Assembly (NCBI GenBank): GCA_038748775.1
Contig: JBCDIT010000001.1
Coordinates: 496,001-560,000 of the forward strand
DNA: 64,000 nt
DNA from: DAIQNV01 sp038748775
Lineage (GTDB): Bacteria; Planctomycetota; Phycisphaerae; Phycisphaerales; UBA1924
Reading direction: 5' to 3'
A program made the position numbers and the translations under genes. The number at the start of each line of letters is the position of its first letter. The first letter of the stretch is position 1. The notes beneath the pieces are model-generated. The model made no database searches, was not told where the DNA came from, and saw only the letters and a list, made by a program, of their open reading frames with translations. Of this stretch, positions 57,150 through 64,000 are shown one piece after another.

Positions 57150-58790
57150 ATGGGCTGGACCGCGCTCATCGGCGCTGGCCTCGGGCTCAAGATGAGCCGG
57201 CGGTCGAAGCTGCTTGCCGACGAGGACTATTGGCAACGCGCCACAGGCTCGATTCAGAGAAAGCAACTCAGCCAGCTTGTGACCGTCGCGTCACACACCG
57301 AATTCGGTCGCCGTCACGGCTACGACCGCCTGGCCAAGCTGACGGGTGACGAACTGCTCGGGGCTTTCCGTCAGGCCGTGCCCCTGACCGACTGGTACGG
57401 CGTTGCCGATCTTGTGGGCCGGATGCGCGAAAACGCCGAACCCGACGTGCTCTGGCCCGGGCTCGTCGGGCATTTCGCGCAGACCAGCGGGACGACCGCC
57501 GGCGACAAGTTCTTGCCCATCTCTCAGCAGATGTTCAAGAGCAACTACCGCTCGAGCCTCGACATCTTCGCGTACCTGATGAACCGGGGCGTCCGCCCGA
57601 GCGACGTCATGAACGGACGTTGCCTGTTTCTCGGCGGCTCAAGCGACCTGCGCGAGGACGCCAACGGGATCATCACCGCGGACCTCTCCGGGCTCGTCAC
57701 GCCTCTGATCAAATGGCCCCTCAGCGAGATCTACTCCCCCGGGCCCAAGGTCGCGCTCATGAGCGACTGGCCCGCCAAAATCGACGCGATGGCAACGATC
57801 GCCATCGACCAGGACATCAGGTTTATCAGCGGGATGCCCAGTTGGGCCCTCGTGCTGATGAACCGCATCCGCGAGATGGACGCAGAGCGGAACGGCGGTC
57901 GCGAGCGAACGCTCGACCAGATCTGGCCCAACCTACGCGTCTTCGTTCACGGCGGCGTGCGGTACGCCCCGTTCAAGAGCCGCGTCGCGGAGCTGTGGTG
58001 CGCTGACGTGTCGGGCGATCTGCCCCACCGCCACGAGCTGTACCCCGCGAGCGAAGGGTTCGTCGCGCAACAAGACCGCGCCGGGGATCCGGGGCTGCGG
58101 CTCATGAGCGACGTTGGCAACGTGTTCGAATTCGTCCCGACCGAGCACGTGCAGGACGACGGCTCGCTGGCGCCGGACGCGCCCGCGTTCCTCGCCGACG
58201 AAGTCGAGAAGGGCGTGCGGTACTGCGTCGTGATTTCGAGCTGTGCCGGGCTCTGGCGGTACAACCTCGGAGACGTCGTCGAGTTTGACGACGTGCCCAA
58301 CGCGTTCGACGGCTCGCGAACCGGCACCGGCCCGGCGCGGCTCCGCATCGTCGGACGGCACCGCCACTTCATCAACGCGTTCGGCGAGAACATCATCGTC
58401 GAACACGTCGAAGAGGCGGTCGCCGAAGCTTCGGGCGCCGTCGGCGTTGCCCCGGGGGAGTTCTCAGCGGCGCCTATCTACCCGGGCGAGGGCCGACGCG
58501 CCGGGCTCGAACTCGTGGTCGAACTTCCAGCGGAATTCACCGAGCTCGACCGTTTCGCCGACGCGTTCGATGCCGGTGTGAAGTCCCGCAACGTCGATTA
58601 CACCACGAAGCGGGGTGAAAACGCCGGCATGGTCGCCCCAACCGTTTCCCCGGTTCCGTTCGGCACGTTCCACCACTGGCTCGATAAGAACGGGAAGCTC
58701 GGCGGCCAACACAAGTGCCCGAGGTGCGCCAACCACCGCGATATCGTCGAGGCGGTGCTCGCCGTTTCTCGATCGGCACGAACGATCTAA
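57150..58790 (+). CDS. GH3-family acyl-adenylate-forming enzyme (auxin-responsive GH3-like)
   Basis: The 546-residue protein matches the plant/bacterial GH3 family of acyl-acid amido synthetases: P-loop-like TSGTTAG (112-118), YPASEGF (from 298) and YNLGDVVEF (from 371), with the C-terminal hinge RLRIVGRHRHFINAFGENI. Such enzymes adenylate a carboxylic acid and usually transfer it to an amino acid. The acid used here is unknown. Near the C-terminus LGGQHKCPRC is a family-typical end. It sits between an alpha/beta hydrolase and a DinB-like gene in the operon. Confidence 0.9.
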   Translation: MGWTALIGAGLGLKMSRRSKLLADEDYWQRATGSIQRKQLSQLVTVASHTEFGRRHGYDRLAKLTGDELLGAFRQAVPLTDWYGVADLVGRMRENAEPDVLWPGLVGHFAQTSGTTAGDKFLPISQQMFKSNYRSSLDIFAYLMNRGVRPSDVMNGRCLFLGGSSDLREDANGIITADLSGLVTPLIKWPLSEIYSPGPKVALMSDWPAKIDAMATIAIDQDIRFISGMPSWALVLMNRIREMDAERNGGRERTLDQIWPNLRVFVHGGVRYAPFKSRVAELWCADVSGDLPHRHELYPASEGFVAQQDRAGDPGLRLMSDVGNVFEFVPTEHVQDDGSLAPDAPAFLADEVEKGVRYCVVISSCAGLWRYNLGDVVEFDDVPNAFDGSRTGTGPARLRIVGRHRHFINAFGENIIVEHVEEAVAEASGAVGVAPGEFSAAPIYPGEGRRAGLELVVELPAEFTELDRFADAFDAGVKSRNVDYTTKRGENAGMVAPTVSPVPFGTFHHWLDKNGKLGGQHKCPRCANHRDIVEAVLAVSRSARTI

Positions 58791-58852
58791 CCGAGTACGC
58801 ATACGCTCCGATCGCGAAGCGACCACAACAGAGGATCGCTGGAGGTGCTGAA

Positions 58853-59389
58853 ATGACAGATGTTTCGGGGGCAGAGTCGATCCGGTCGGCGGCGGTCAGT
58901 GTGCTTGAGCAGGGCGCGGCGTTCATCGGCGGCCTTGAAGACGACCAGTACGTCGCGACGTGTGATCGCATCGGTGCCTCGGTCGGGCAGCATGTCCGCC
59001 ACGCGCTCGATCACTTCACCGCCCTGCTCGACGCGTACGAGTCGGGTGAGGCCGCCGGGTCCGGCCCGGCTGCGTACGACCAGCGAGCGCGCGGGACCGA
59101 CATCGAAGCGAACCGAGCCGCGGCCCTCGAAGCGATCGCGAAGCTCAAGTCGCAACTCGGCGGGCTCGATGAGGTCCAGCTCGAGTGGCCCGTCACGATC
59201 CAGGTCATGGCCTCGACCGACCGGCCCGAGGTCTCGATCGAGTCGACGCTGGTCCGCGAGTTGGCCTTCGTCACCCATCACGCGATTCACCATTGGGCGA
59301 TCTGCAAGATCGGCTGCGGTGAGATCGGTGTCGAGTGCGACGCTTCGTTCGGCCGTGCGCCCTCGACGCTCGCCCACGAGCACTCCTGA
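58853..59389 (+). CDS. DinB-superfamily protein
   Basis: The 178-residue four-helix protein has metal-ligand candidates in SVGQHVRHALDHF and FVTHHAIHHWAICKI, the H...H..H pattern of DinB/YfiT proteins (often thiol-dependent S-transferases or metal-dependent hydrolases). GGAGGTG fixes the ATG at 58853. It is followed after 6 bases by the NRDE gene. The function is unknown. Confidence 0.82.
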   Translation: MTDVSGAESIRSAAVSVLEQGAAFIGGLEDDQYVATCDRIGASVGQHVRHALDHFTALLDAYESGEAAGSGPAAYDQRARGTDIEANRAAALEAIAKLKSQLGGLDEVQLEWPVTIQVMASTDRPEVSIESTLVRELAFVTHHAIHHWAICKIGCGEIGVECDASFGRAPSTLAHEHS

Positions 59390-59395
59390 ACACCT

Positions 59396-60073
59396 GTGTG
59401 CACGCTTTCGGTGATCGCGGTCGATAGCGGATTCCGCGTTGTCCACAACCGTGACGAGCTGCGTTCACGGTCCGAAGGCGAGTCGCCGGTCTGGCACGAG
59501 CTGCCGGGCGGGCTTCGTGCGATCTACCCCACGGATCCGGACGCAGGAGGGACGTGGATCGCGGCCCGGAACGACGGCGTCGTGTACGCGATTCTCAACG
59601 TCAACCCGAGTGCGCCCGGTGCGGATCGCACCGTCTCTCGTGGGCGGGTGATCCTCGACTTGCTCAGCCAACCCGCCGACGCCCCGCTCCGCCATCCCGA
59701 GAGTGCTCGAATGCGGAGCTACCGGGTTGTGCGGGTCAGGCGCGGAAGCACCCAGATCTTGGTCGAGACCCATCGCTCGTTCGGTGATGCGAGCGAGACA
59801 ACCGCCTCTCCGCTCGCACGTCCCTGTGCTTGGGCCAGCTCGGGTCTGGGTGACGATCGGGTTCAGCCGCGTATCCCGCTCTTCTCGGAGCGGGTCGGTG
59901 CGGCTGCGAGCCGAATCGCGCAGGATGACTACCACCGGCACAGGTGGCCCGATCGACCCGAGATCAGCGTGCTCATGACCCGCGACGACGCCCGCACGAC
60001 CGCGATCACCACGATCGAGGTCGACTCGGACGGGGTGCGGATGGGCTACGAGCCGATCGCGGTCGAGCTCTGA
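59396..60073 (+). CDS. NRDE-family (TANGO2-like) protein
   Basis: The 225-residue protein starts MCTLSV, with Cys2 in the position of an N-terminal nucleophile, and contains the name-giving motif NRDE (18-21) followed by GGTWIAARNDGVVYAILNV. The family is related to eukaryotic TANGO2, which has been linked to heme and lipid handling; the bacterial role is unsettled. The start is GTG. It is tightly linked to the DinB-like gene and 39 bases before nuoH. Confidence 0.87.
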   Translation: MCTLSVIAVDSGFRVVHNRDELRSRSEGESPVWHELPGGLRAIYPTDPDAGGTWIAARNDGVVYAILNVNPSAPGADRTVSRGRVILDLLSQPADAPLRHPESARMRSYRVVRVRRGSTQILVETHRSFGDASETTASPLARPCAWASSGLGDDRVQPRIPLFSERVGAAASRIAQDDYHRHRWPDRPEISVLMTRDDARTTAITTIEVDSDGVRMGYEPIAVEL

Positions 60074-60112
60074 GAGCGCGCCCGGCAGGCGGGCTCCCTA
60101 CACTGCGGCCCC

Positions 60113-61516
60113 ATGGACTTTCTTCTCGAGCCGTTGCGAAACCTCGTCGATTCTCAGCTGTTCGTCAGCGCCCACGTGCTCATCATCGCGGTGCACGTGA
60201 TCCTGCTTGGCGTGGCCTACCTCGTGTACCTCGAGCGGAAAATCTCGTCGTACATCCAGGACCGCCTGGGCCCGAACCGCGTCGGGTTCGACTTCGGGCT
60301 CCCGTTCCTCAAGGTCTTGTCGACCGACGGACCTTTCAAAGGCCTGTGGGGTCTCGGGCAACCCCTCGCCGACGGCATCAAGTTCCTCCTCAAAGAGGAC
60401 TACACCCCGACCAAGGCCGACAAGGCCCTGTTCACGCTGGCCCCCATCGTCATCATCGTCCCTGCTCTGATCGGCTTTGCGATCATCCCCTGGGGCGGCG
60501 TTTGGGAGATGCCCCCGATCGGTGACGTCCCGATCGTCGGACCCATTGGCGAGTGGCTCTTCGGGCCGATCGGCGGGGAAGAAGTCCTCGTCGCCGGTGC
60601 GAACGTCAATGTCGGCGTCGTCTACCTCTTGGCCGTGGCCTCGCTCGGCGTCTACGGCGTCACGTTGGGCGGCTGGGCGAGCAACAGTAAGTATTCATTC
60701 CTGGGCGGGCTCCGGGCCACTGCCCAGATGATCAGCTACGAGATCCCGCTGGGCCTGAGCCTGCTGGCGGTGCTCCTTCTGGTCGGCACGGTGCTCCCCC
60801 ACGCGATCATCGAGCATCAGGCCGCCAACGGCTGGCTCGTGATCTCGCAGCCGCTCGCGTGCTTGCTGTTCTTCATCTGCGCTCTCGCGGAGGCCAACCG
60901 GGCCCCGTTCGACAACGCCGAGGCGGAGCAGGAACTCGTGGGCGGCTACCACACCGAGTACAGCTCGATGCGGTTCGCGCTGTTCTTCCTCGCTGAATAC
61001 GCCCACATGGTGACCGGAGCCGCGTTCTTCGTGTTGCTCTTCCTGGGGGGGTACCACTTGCCGCTCAACTGGGCGGGCGTGGACCTGCTCAGCCCGGAGA
61101 ACACCACGATGGCGGGCATGATCGCCAAGATCCTGGTCTTCGCCGGCAAGGTCGCGTTCATCAACTGCTTCCAGATGGTCATCCGCTGGACGCTGCCCCG
61201 CCTGCGGTACGACCAAGTGATGATGCTGGGCTGGCAGACCCTCATCCCGGTCAGCCTGGGCGTCGTGGTCATGACCAGCGTCATGGTCGCCTTCGGCTGG
61301 ACCGGCATCTTCCCGATGCTCGCGGCCAACGCCGGCGCGATCATCGTCGTCTACCTGTGCCAGACGCTCCTGCCCCGCTCGACATCGAACCAGCGCGTCC
61401 GCCTGTACGGATCGCGGTTCCACCCCGCCTCGGGCACGATCGGCCTCACACGCCCGACCAACCCCGTCGCCCTCGAAGACCGGCCGATCCAGGGCACCGA
61501 CCCGGCGCCGGCCTAA
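60113..61516 (+). CDS. nuoH: NADH-quinone oxidoreductase subunit H
   Basis: The 467-residue membrane subunit of respiratory complex I carries the quinone-chamber motifs: AYLVYLERKISSYIQDRLGP, NRVGFDFGLPFLKVL, SYEIPLGLSLLAV, EANRAPFDNAEAEQELVGGY (quinone-site loop) and LPRLRYDQVMMLGWQ. It is longer than usual (about 330) because of an insertion near 130-160 and a polar C-terminal tail of about 50 residues. No other nuo gene is adjacent: the next gene is on the opposite strand, so this subunit is separated from the rest of the complex. Confidence 0.95.
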   Translation: MDFLLEPLRNLVDSQLFVSAHVLIIAVHVILLGVAYLVYLERKISSYIQDRLGPNRVGFDFGLPFLKVLSTDGPFKGLWGLGQPLADGIKFLLKEDYTPTKADKALFTLAPIVIIVPALIGFAIIPWGGVWEMPPIGDVPIVGPIGEWLFGPIGGEEVLVAGANVNVGVVYLLAVASLGVYGVTLGGWASNSKYSFLGGLRATAQMISYEIPLGLSLLAVLLLVGTVLPHAIIEHQAANGWLVISQPLACLLFFICALAEANRAPFDNAEAEQELVGGYHTEYSSMRFALFFLAEYAHMVTGAAFFVLLFLGGYHLPLNWAGVDLLSPENTTMAGMIAKILVFAGKVAFINCFQMVIRWTLPRLRYDQVMMLGWQTLIPVSLGVVVMTSVMVAFGWTGIFPMLAANAGAIIVVYLCQTLLPRSTSNQRVRLYGSRFHPASGTIGLTRPTNPVALEDRPIQGTDPAPA

Positions 61517-61657
61517 AGCAGGTTCAATCGCTCCCAGCGGCCTCCGGCTGCACACGCGCTTGGGAAAGCCTCGCCGGAGAGAATCCGGAGAACTTCGCGG
61601 TGCGCAATCCTCACGCCCGACGCTACACCCTCCATCAAGACGCTCTTGAGCTGGAGA

Positions 61658-62779
61658 TCACTGGATCGGGTCGACGTCGCCCGGGCGTTCGAGTGCGTAC
61701 ATCGTTGGCTTGAGGTAGTTCACGCCCTCGTACGTGAACACGCGTCCCGAGACGATCATCGCGGCCGCGTCGCCAAACAACTCGGCGGTCGCCTCCATCC
61801 GCTCCAACACTCGGCAGGGGATCACCGGCATCGGGGGCGGCGGAGCGACTTCGCCGTCGGCCGCGCCCGGGCGATCGGTGTCGTTGTCGAACACGACCGT
61901 CCATCGCCCGTTGGGGGTCCGGTCGAGCCTGACGCGGCGCTGCGTGAGGTACCGGCCCTCGGGCACCAGCCCGGGTTCACGCTCGGGGTTCAAGCGAGCG
62001 GCAGGATCGTTCCGGTCGAGTTGGCGGAAGCGGGCGTCGCTCGGGGTGGATTCGTCGTCCGAGGACGACGCCCTCCGCTCGCGGAGTTCGTTGATGATCT
62101 CGGCAACGCTCGGATCGAGCGGGACCGAAGCCCCGGTCGAGCCGGGTTCTGCATCGCCCTCCGGTTCGGCCCCCGGGTCAGCTCCCAAGTCGGCCGAAGC
62201 GGACGAGCCCAGCCCCTGATCGGAGGCTTCAGCGAGCACTTCACCGCCGCCTCGACGTGAGAACGCGCTGATCAGCAGGTGGTTCCGCTCGCGGTAGAGA
62301 AGGACCTCTCCCGAGACCACGAAGCGAGCGAGCGTCTCGCCCTCGGCGAGGCTCGCTTCGAGGCGTTCGAGCTGCGTGTTGGGCGCGAGGACCATCGGTC
62401 CCTCGCCCGGGAACGCCTGTTCTTCGCCCGGAATGAAGATCGCGATGCCGGCCGGCCCGAGGTAGACCGACCCGGCTCGCCTCGACAAAAACGTGCCCTC
62501 GGGTAGCGCCGCCGGTTCAGAAATATCGACGCCCATGCCTCGGAGAGCTTCGTCGATCGAGAACCCACCGGTGAGCCCTGGCCTCGGTGGTTCGGATGAG
62601 GGAGCGGGCGTTGGCAGCACAGGATCCGCGGCTGTTCCCCGAGACGGGAGAACCCGCTCGGCCTGCTCGATCGATTGCTGGGTGGCTCGTTTGGCGCGGT
62701 CGGACTCCCCGGAGGGCTGAGCGAGCCCAATCGGTCCAGAAACGAGCAGAACGGCGAGCAAAGGGGTGGTCATCGGCAT
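61658..62779 (-). CDS. Secreted protein with two related domains, unknown function
   Basis: The 373-residue protein has a signal peptide (LLAVLLVSGPIGLAQ) and two copies of a domain of about 80 residues. The first includes EGTFLSRRAGSVYLGPAG, NTQLERLEASLAEGE and FVVSGEVLLYRERNHLL. The second includes EGRYLTQRRVRLDRTPNG, RVLERMEATAELFGD and MIVSGRVFTYEGVNYL. A low-complexity Asp/Glu/Ser linker joins them. No family is recognised. The ATG at 62779 begins the signal peptide; another ATG is six bases further. It lies next to tRNA-Cys. Confidence 0.75.
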   Translation of the reverse strand: MPMTTPLLAVLLVSGPIGLAQPSGESDRAKRATQQSIEQAERVLPSRGTAADPVLPTPAPSSEPPRPGLTGGFSIDEALRGMGVDISEPAALPEGTFLSRRAGSVYLGPAGIAIFIPGEEQAFPGEGPMVLAPNTQLERLEASLAEGETLARFVVSGEVLLYRERNHLLISAFSRRGGGEVLAEASDQGLGSSASADLGADPGAEPEGDAEPGSTGASVPLDPSVAEIINELRERRASSSDDESTPSDARFRQLDRNDPAARLNPEREPGLVPEGRYLTQRRVRLDRTPNGRWTVVFDNDTDRPGAADGEVAPPPPMPVIPCRVLERMEATAELFGDAAAMIVSGRVFTYEGVNYLKPTMYALERPGDVDPIQ

Positions 62780-62892
62780 TCTCTTCGGCTCAGCGCCGCG
62801 AACCTCTTGCTTGATATGACCCCGGATCGGTTGACGAGGCACAGGCATGGACCGTAGCGTTGAGCCGCGCGCGCCGCTTGCGACGCGCTCAA

Positions 62893-62966
62893 GGCCGTGT
62901 GCCCGAGTGGTCTAAGGGGACGGATTGCAAATCCGTTATTCGTGGGTTCGAATCCCACCGCGGCCT
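62893..62966 (+). tRNA. tRNA-Cys (anticodon GCA)
   Basis: A complete cloverleaf: acceptor GGCCGTG with CGCGGCC, a D-arm, anticodon arm with ATTGCAAAT and GCA at 62927-62929, and T-arm GTGGG-TTCGAAT-CCCAC. The discriminator is T and CCA is not encoded. Confidence 0.93.
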
Positions 62967-63004
62967 TTCCTTGATGCTTCCCCGTCCAACGGACGCCGTA
63001 GAAA

Positions 63005-63020
63005 CCACCGGTATTGGTGG
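63005..63020 (-). terminator. Weak hairpin downstream of serS
   Basis: CCACC and GGTGG can pair around a 6-base loop. On the minus strand the stem is followed by TTTCT, about 105 bases beyond the serS stop. It is short and may not be functional. Confidence 0.3.
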
Positions 63021-63127
63021 AGGCCCACGCGATGGGACGCTCCTTTCGGCGGAAGACCTTCTCGCCATCAACCTGAGATCTCAAGTCCCGGTGAAGGCGG
63101 TCGATTCGCCGGCGCCAAAACGAAATT

Positions 63128-64000
63128 TCATTCGGCGGGTTTGATCGCGTCTATCCCGCCCATGTACGACCGGACTGCCGGGGGCACTGTCACGCTCCCG
63201 TCGGCGTTCTGGTACATCTCGAGGATCGGGATCAGGATCCGGGGGCTCGCCGCGACGGTGTTGTTGAGGCTGTGGCAGATCGTGGTGGCGCCCTTGCCGC
63301 CCGCCCCGCCCTCGCGGTACCGCATGTTGAGCCGGCGGCACTGGAAGTCGTAGAGCCGGCTGGCCGAGTGGGTCTCGCCGAAGTCACCGACCGGGCGGCC
63401 ATCGGGGCTGTCGTCGCCGCGTCCGGGCATCCAGCACTCGACGTCGATCATGTCCGCGTTCTTGGGTCCGAGGTCACCCGAGCAGCACTGGAGCAGCCTG
63501 TGCGGGAGCCCAAGGTCCTTGAGCAGATCGACGACGAACCCGATCATCTCTTGGTGGTAACGGCGGCTCTCGGCTTCGTCGGCCCTGCAGATCACGACCT
63601 GCTCGACCTTGTCGAACTGGTGGATGCGGTACAGCCCGGCGGTGTCGCGCCCGGCGGCGCCGGCTTCGCGGCGGAAGCACGTGCTCACGGTGACGTACTT
63701 CAGTGGGAGATCGGCTTCGTCGAGAATCTCATCCTGGTGGATCCCCATGAGCCCGACCTCGCCGGTGCCGGTGAGGTACGCGTCGTGCCCACCGCCGCGC
63801 TTCGACTCTTCGATGAGGTACGCCTGATCACGCCCGTGCGGGAAGAACCCGGTGCCCTGCATAGCGCTTTCACGCACGATGACGGGCACGCTCATCGGGC
63901 TGAACCCGTTCTGATCGACCATCCGGTCGAAGGCGTATCGGAGCACCGCCTGGTGGAGACGCATCCCCGCCCCGGTCAGCACGTAACTCCTCGTGCCGGC
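63128..64000 (-). CDS. serS: Seryl-tRNA synthetase, N-terminal part beyond window
   Basis: About 290 C-terminal residues of the class II synthetase are present; the frame stays open to the window edge. Visible parts: VLTGAGMRLHQAVLRYAF, motif 2 region FRREAGAAGRDTAGLYRIHQ, then FDKVEQVVIC, the serine-site SGDLGPKNADMIDVECWMPG, and motif 3 region NNTVAASPRILIPILE. The N-terminal tRNA-binding coiled coil lies outside. It charges tRNA-Ser with serine. The start cannot be seen. Confidence 0.94.
   Translation of the reverse strand, partial: AGTRSYVLTGAGMRLHQAVLRYAFDRMVDQNGFSPMSVPVIVRESAMQGTGFFPHGRDQAYLIEESKRGGGHDAYLTGTGEVGLMGIHQDEILDEADLPLKYVTVSTCFRREAGAAGRDTAGLYRIHQFDKVEQVVICRADEAESRRYHQEMIGFVVDLLKDLGLPHRLLQCCSGDLGPKNADMIDVECWMPGRGDDSPDGRPVGDFGETHSASRLYDFQCRRLNMRYREGGAGGKGATTICHSLNNTVAASPRILIPILEMYQNADGSVTVPPAVRSYMGGIDAIKPAE

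Noticed and set aside
63128..64000. Unusual motif 3 in seryl-tRNA synthetase (NNTVAASPRILIP)
   Set aside because: The catalytic Arg is kept and NNTxxASPR-type motif 3 sequences occur in other bacterial SerRS proteins, so this is not exceptional.

Overview
The window looks like chromosomal DNA of a planctomycete, most likely a marine or aquatic member of the Phycisphaerales. The reasons are high GC content, three copies of the Cys-flanked 'GC-type' dockerin module, a PEP-CTERM-like tail with an SPG motif followed by an RRRR cluster, a planctomycete-type pair of small proteins next to a tRNA scar, and many GTG/TTG starts. The genus cannot be fixed from sequence alone.

Region 1 (1-10144, all +) is a secreted polysaccharide-degradation locus. 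It holds the 3' part of a GH43/GH32-like five-bladed propeller glycosidase, a small ORF of doubtful status, a PEP-CTERM-like surface protein and three Cys-type (formylglycine) sulfatases. The first sulfatase carries a dockerin at its N-terminus. The second is translationally coupled to it (ATGA). The third is fused to a complete GH2 glycosidase. Together they point to desulfation and hydrolysis of a sulfated glycan.

Region 2 (10384-14199) is accessory DNA: two overlapping planctomycete-type small genes, a recombinase-like C-terminal remnant with a 12-bp tandem repeat, the 5' half of a tRNA-Leu(UAA), and a solitary Eco57I-type adenine methyltransferase.

Region 3 (14356-30000) is core information processing: rpsP with a long C-terminal tail, a short RecQ helicase, an SseB-like protein, two BFD-like [2Fe-2S] proteins, and on the minus strand rplK-rplA-rplJ-rplL-rpoB-(membrane protein)-(methyltransferase)-rpoC. 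Two extra genes separate rpoB and rpoC, and RpoC has lost its second zinc site.

Region 4 (30161-50863) mixes envelope and housekeeping genes: lipoproteins, a large FG-GAP/Asp-repeat/LamG/dockerin surface protein, an amidohydrolase, a GT4 glycosyltransferase, and an orphan mraZ with its own MraZ-box promoter. It continues with a cyclophilin lipoprotein, a DUF2089 regulator with a palindromic promoter, rpsR with a free-Met-sulfoxide reductase, a DUF1573-rhodanese-MauE/DoxX operon, rplS-trmD, and a dockerin-bearing M64 metallopeptidase.

Region 5 (51099-64000) has a tRNA-dihydrouridine synthase, a HAD lipoprotein, a YkgJ protein and a probable seven-gene + strand operon (LolC/E-like permease, LolD-like ATPase, alpha/beta hydrolase, GH3 ligase, DinB-like protein, NRDE protein, nuoH). 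It ends with a duplicated-domain secreted protein, tRNA-Cys and the 3' part of serS. I saw no CRISPR array, rRNA gene or intact insertion sequence.
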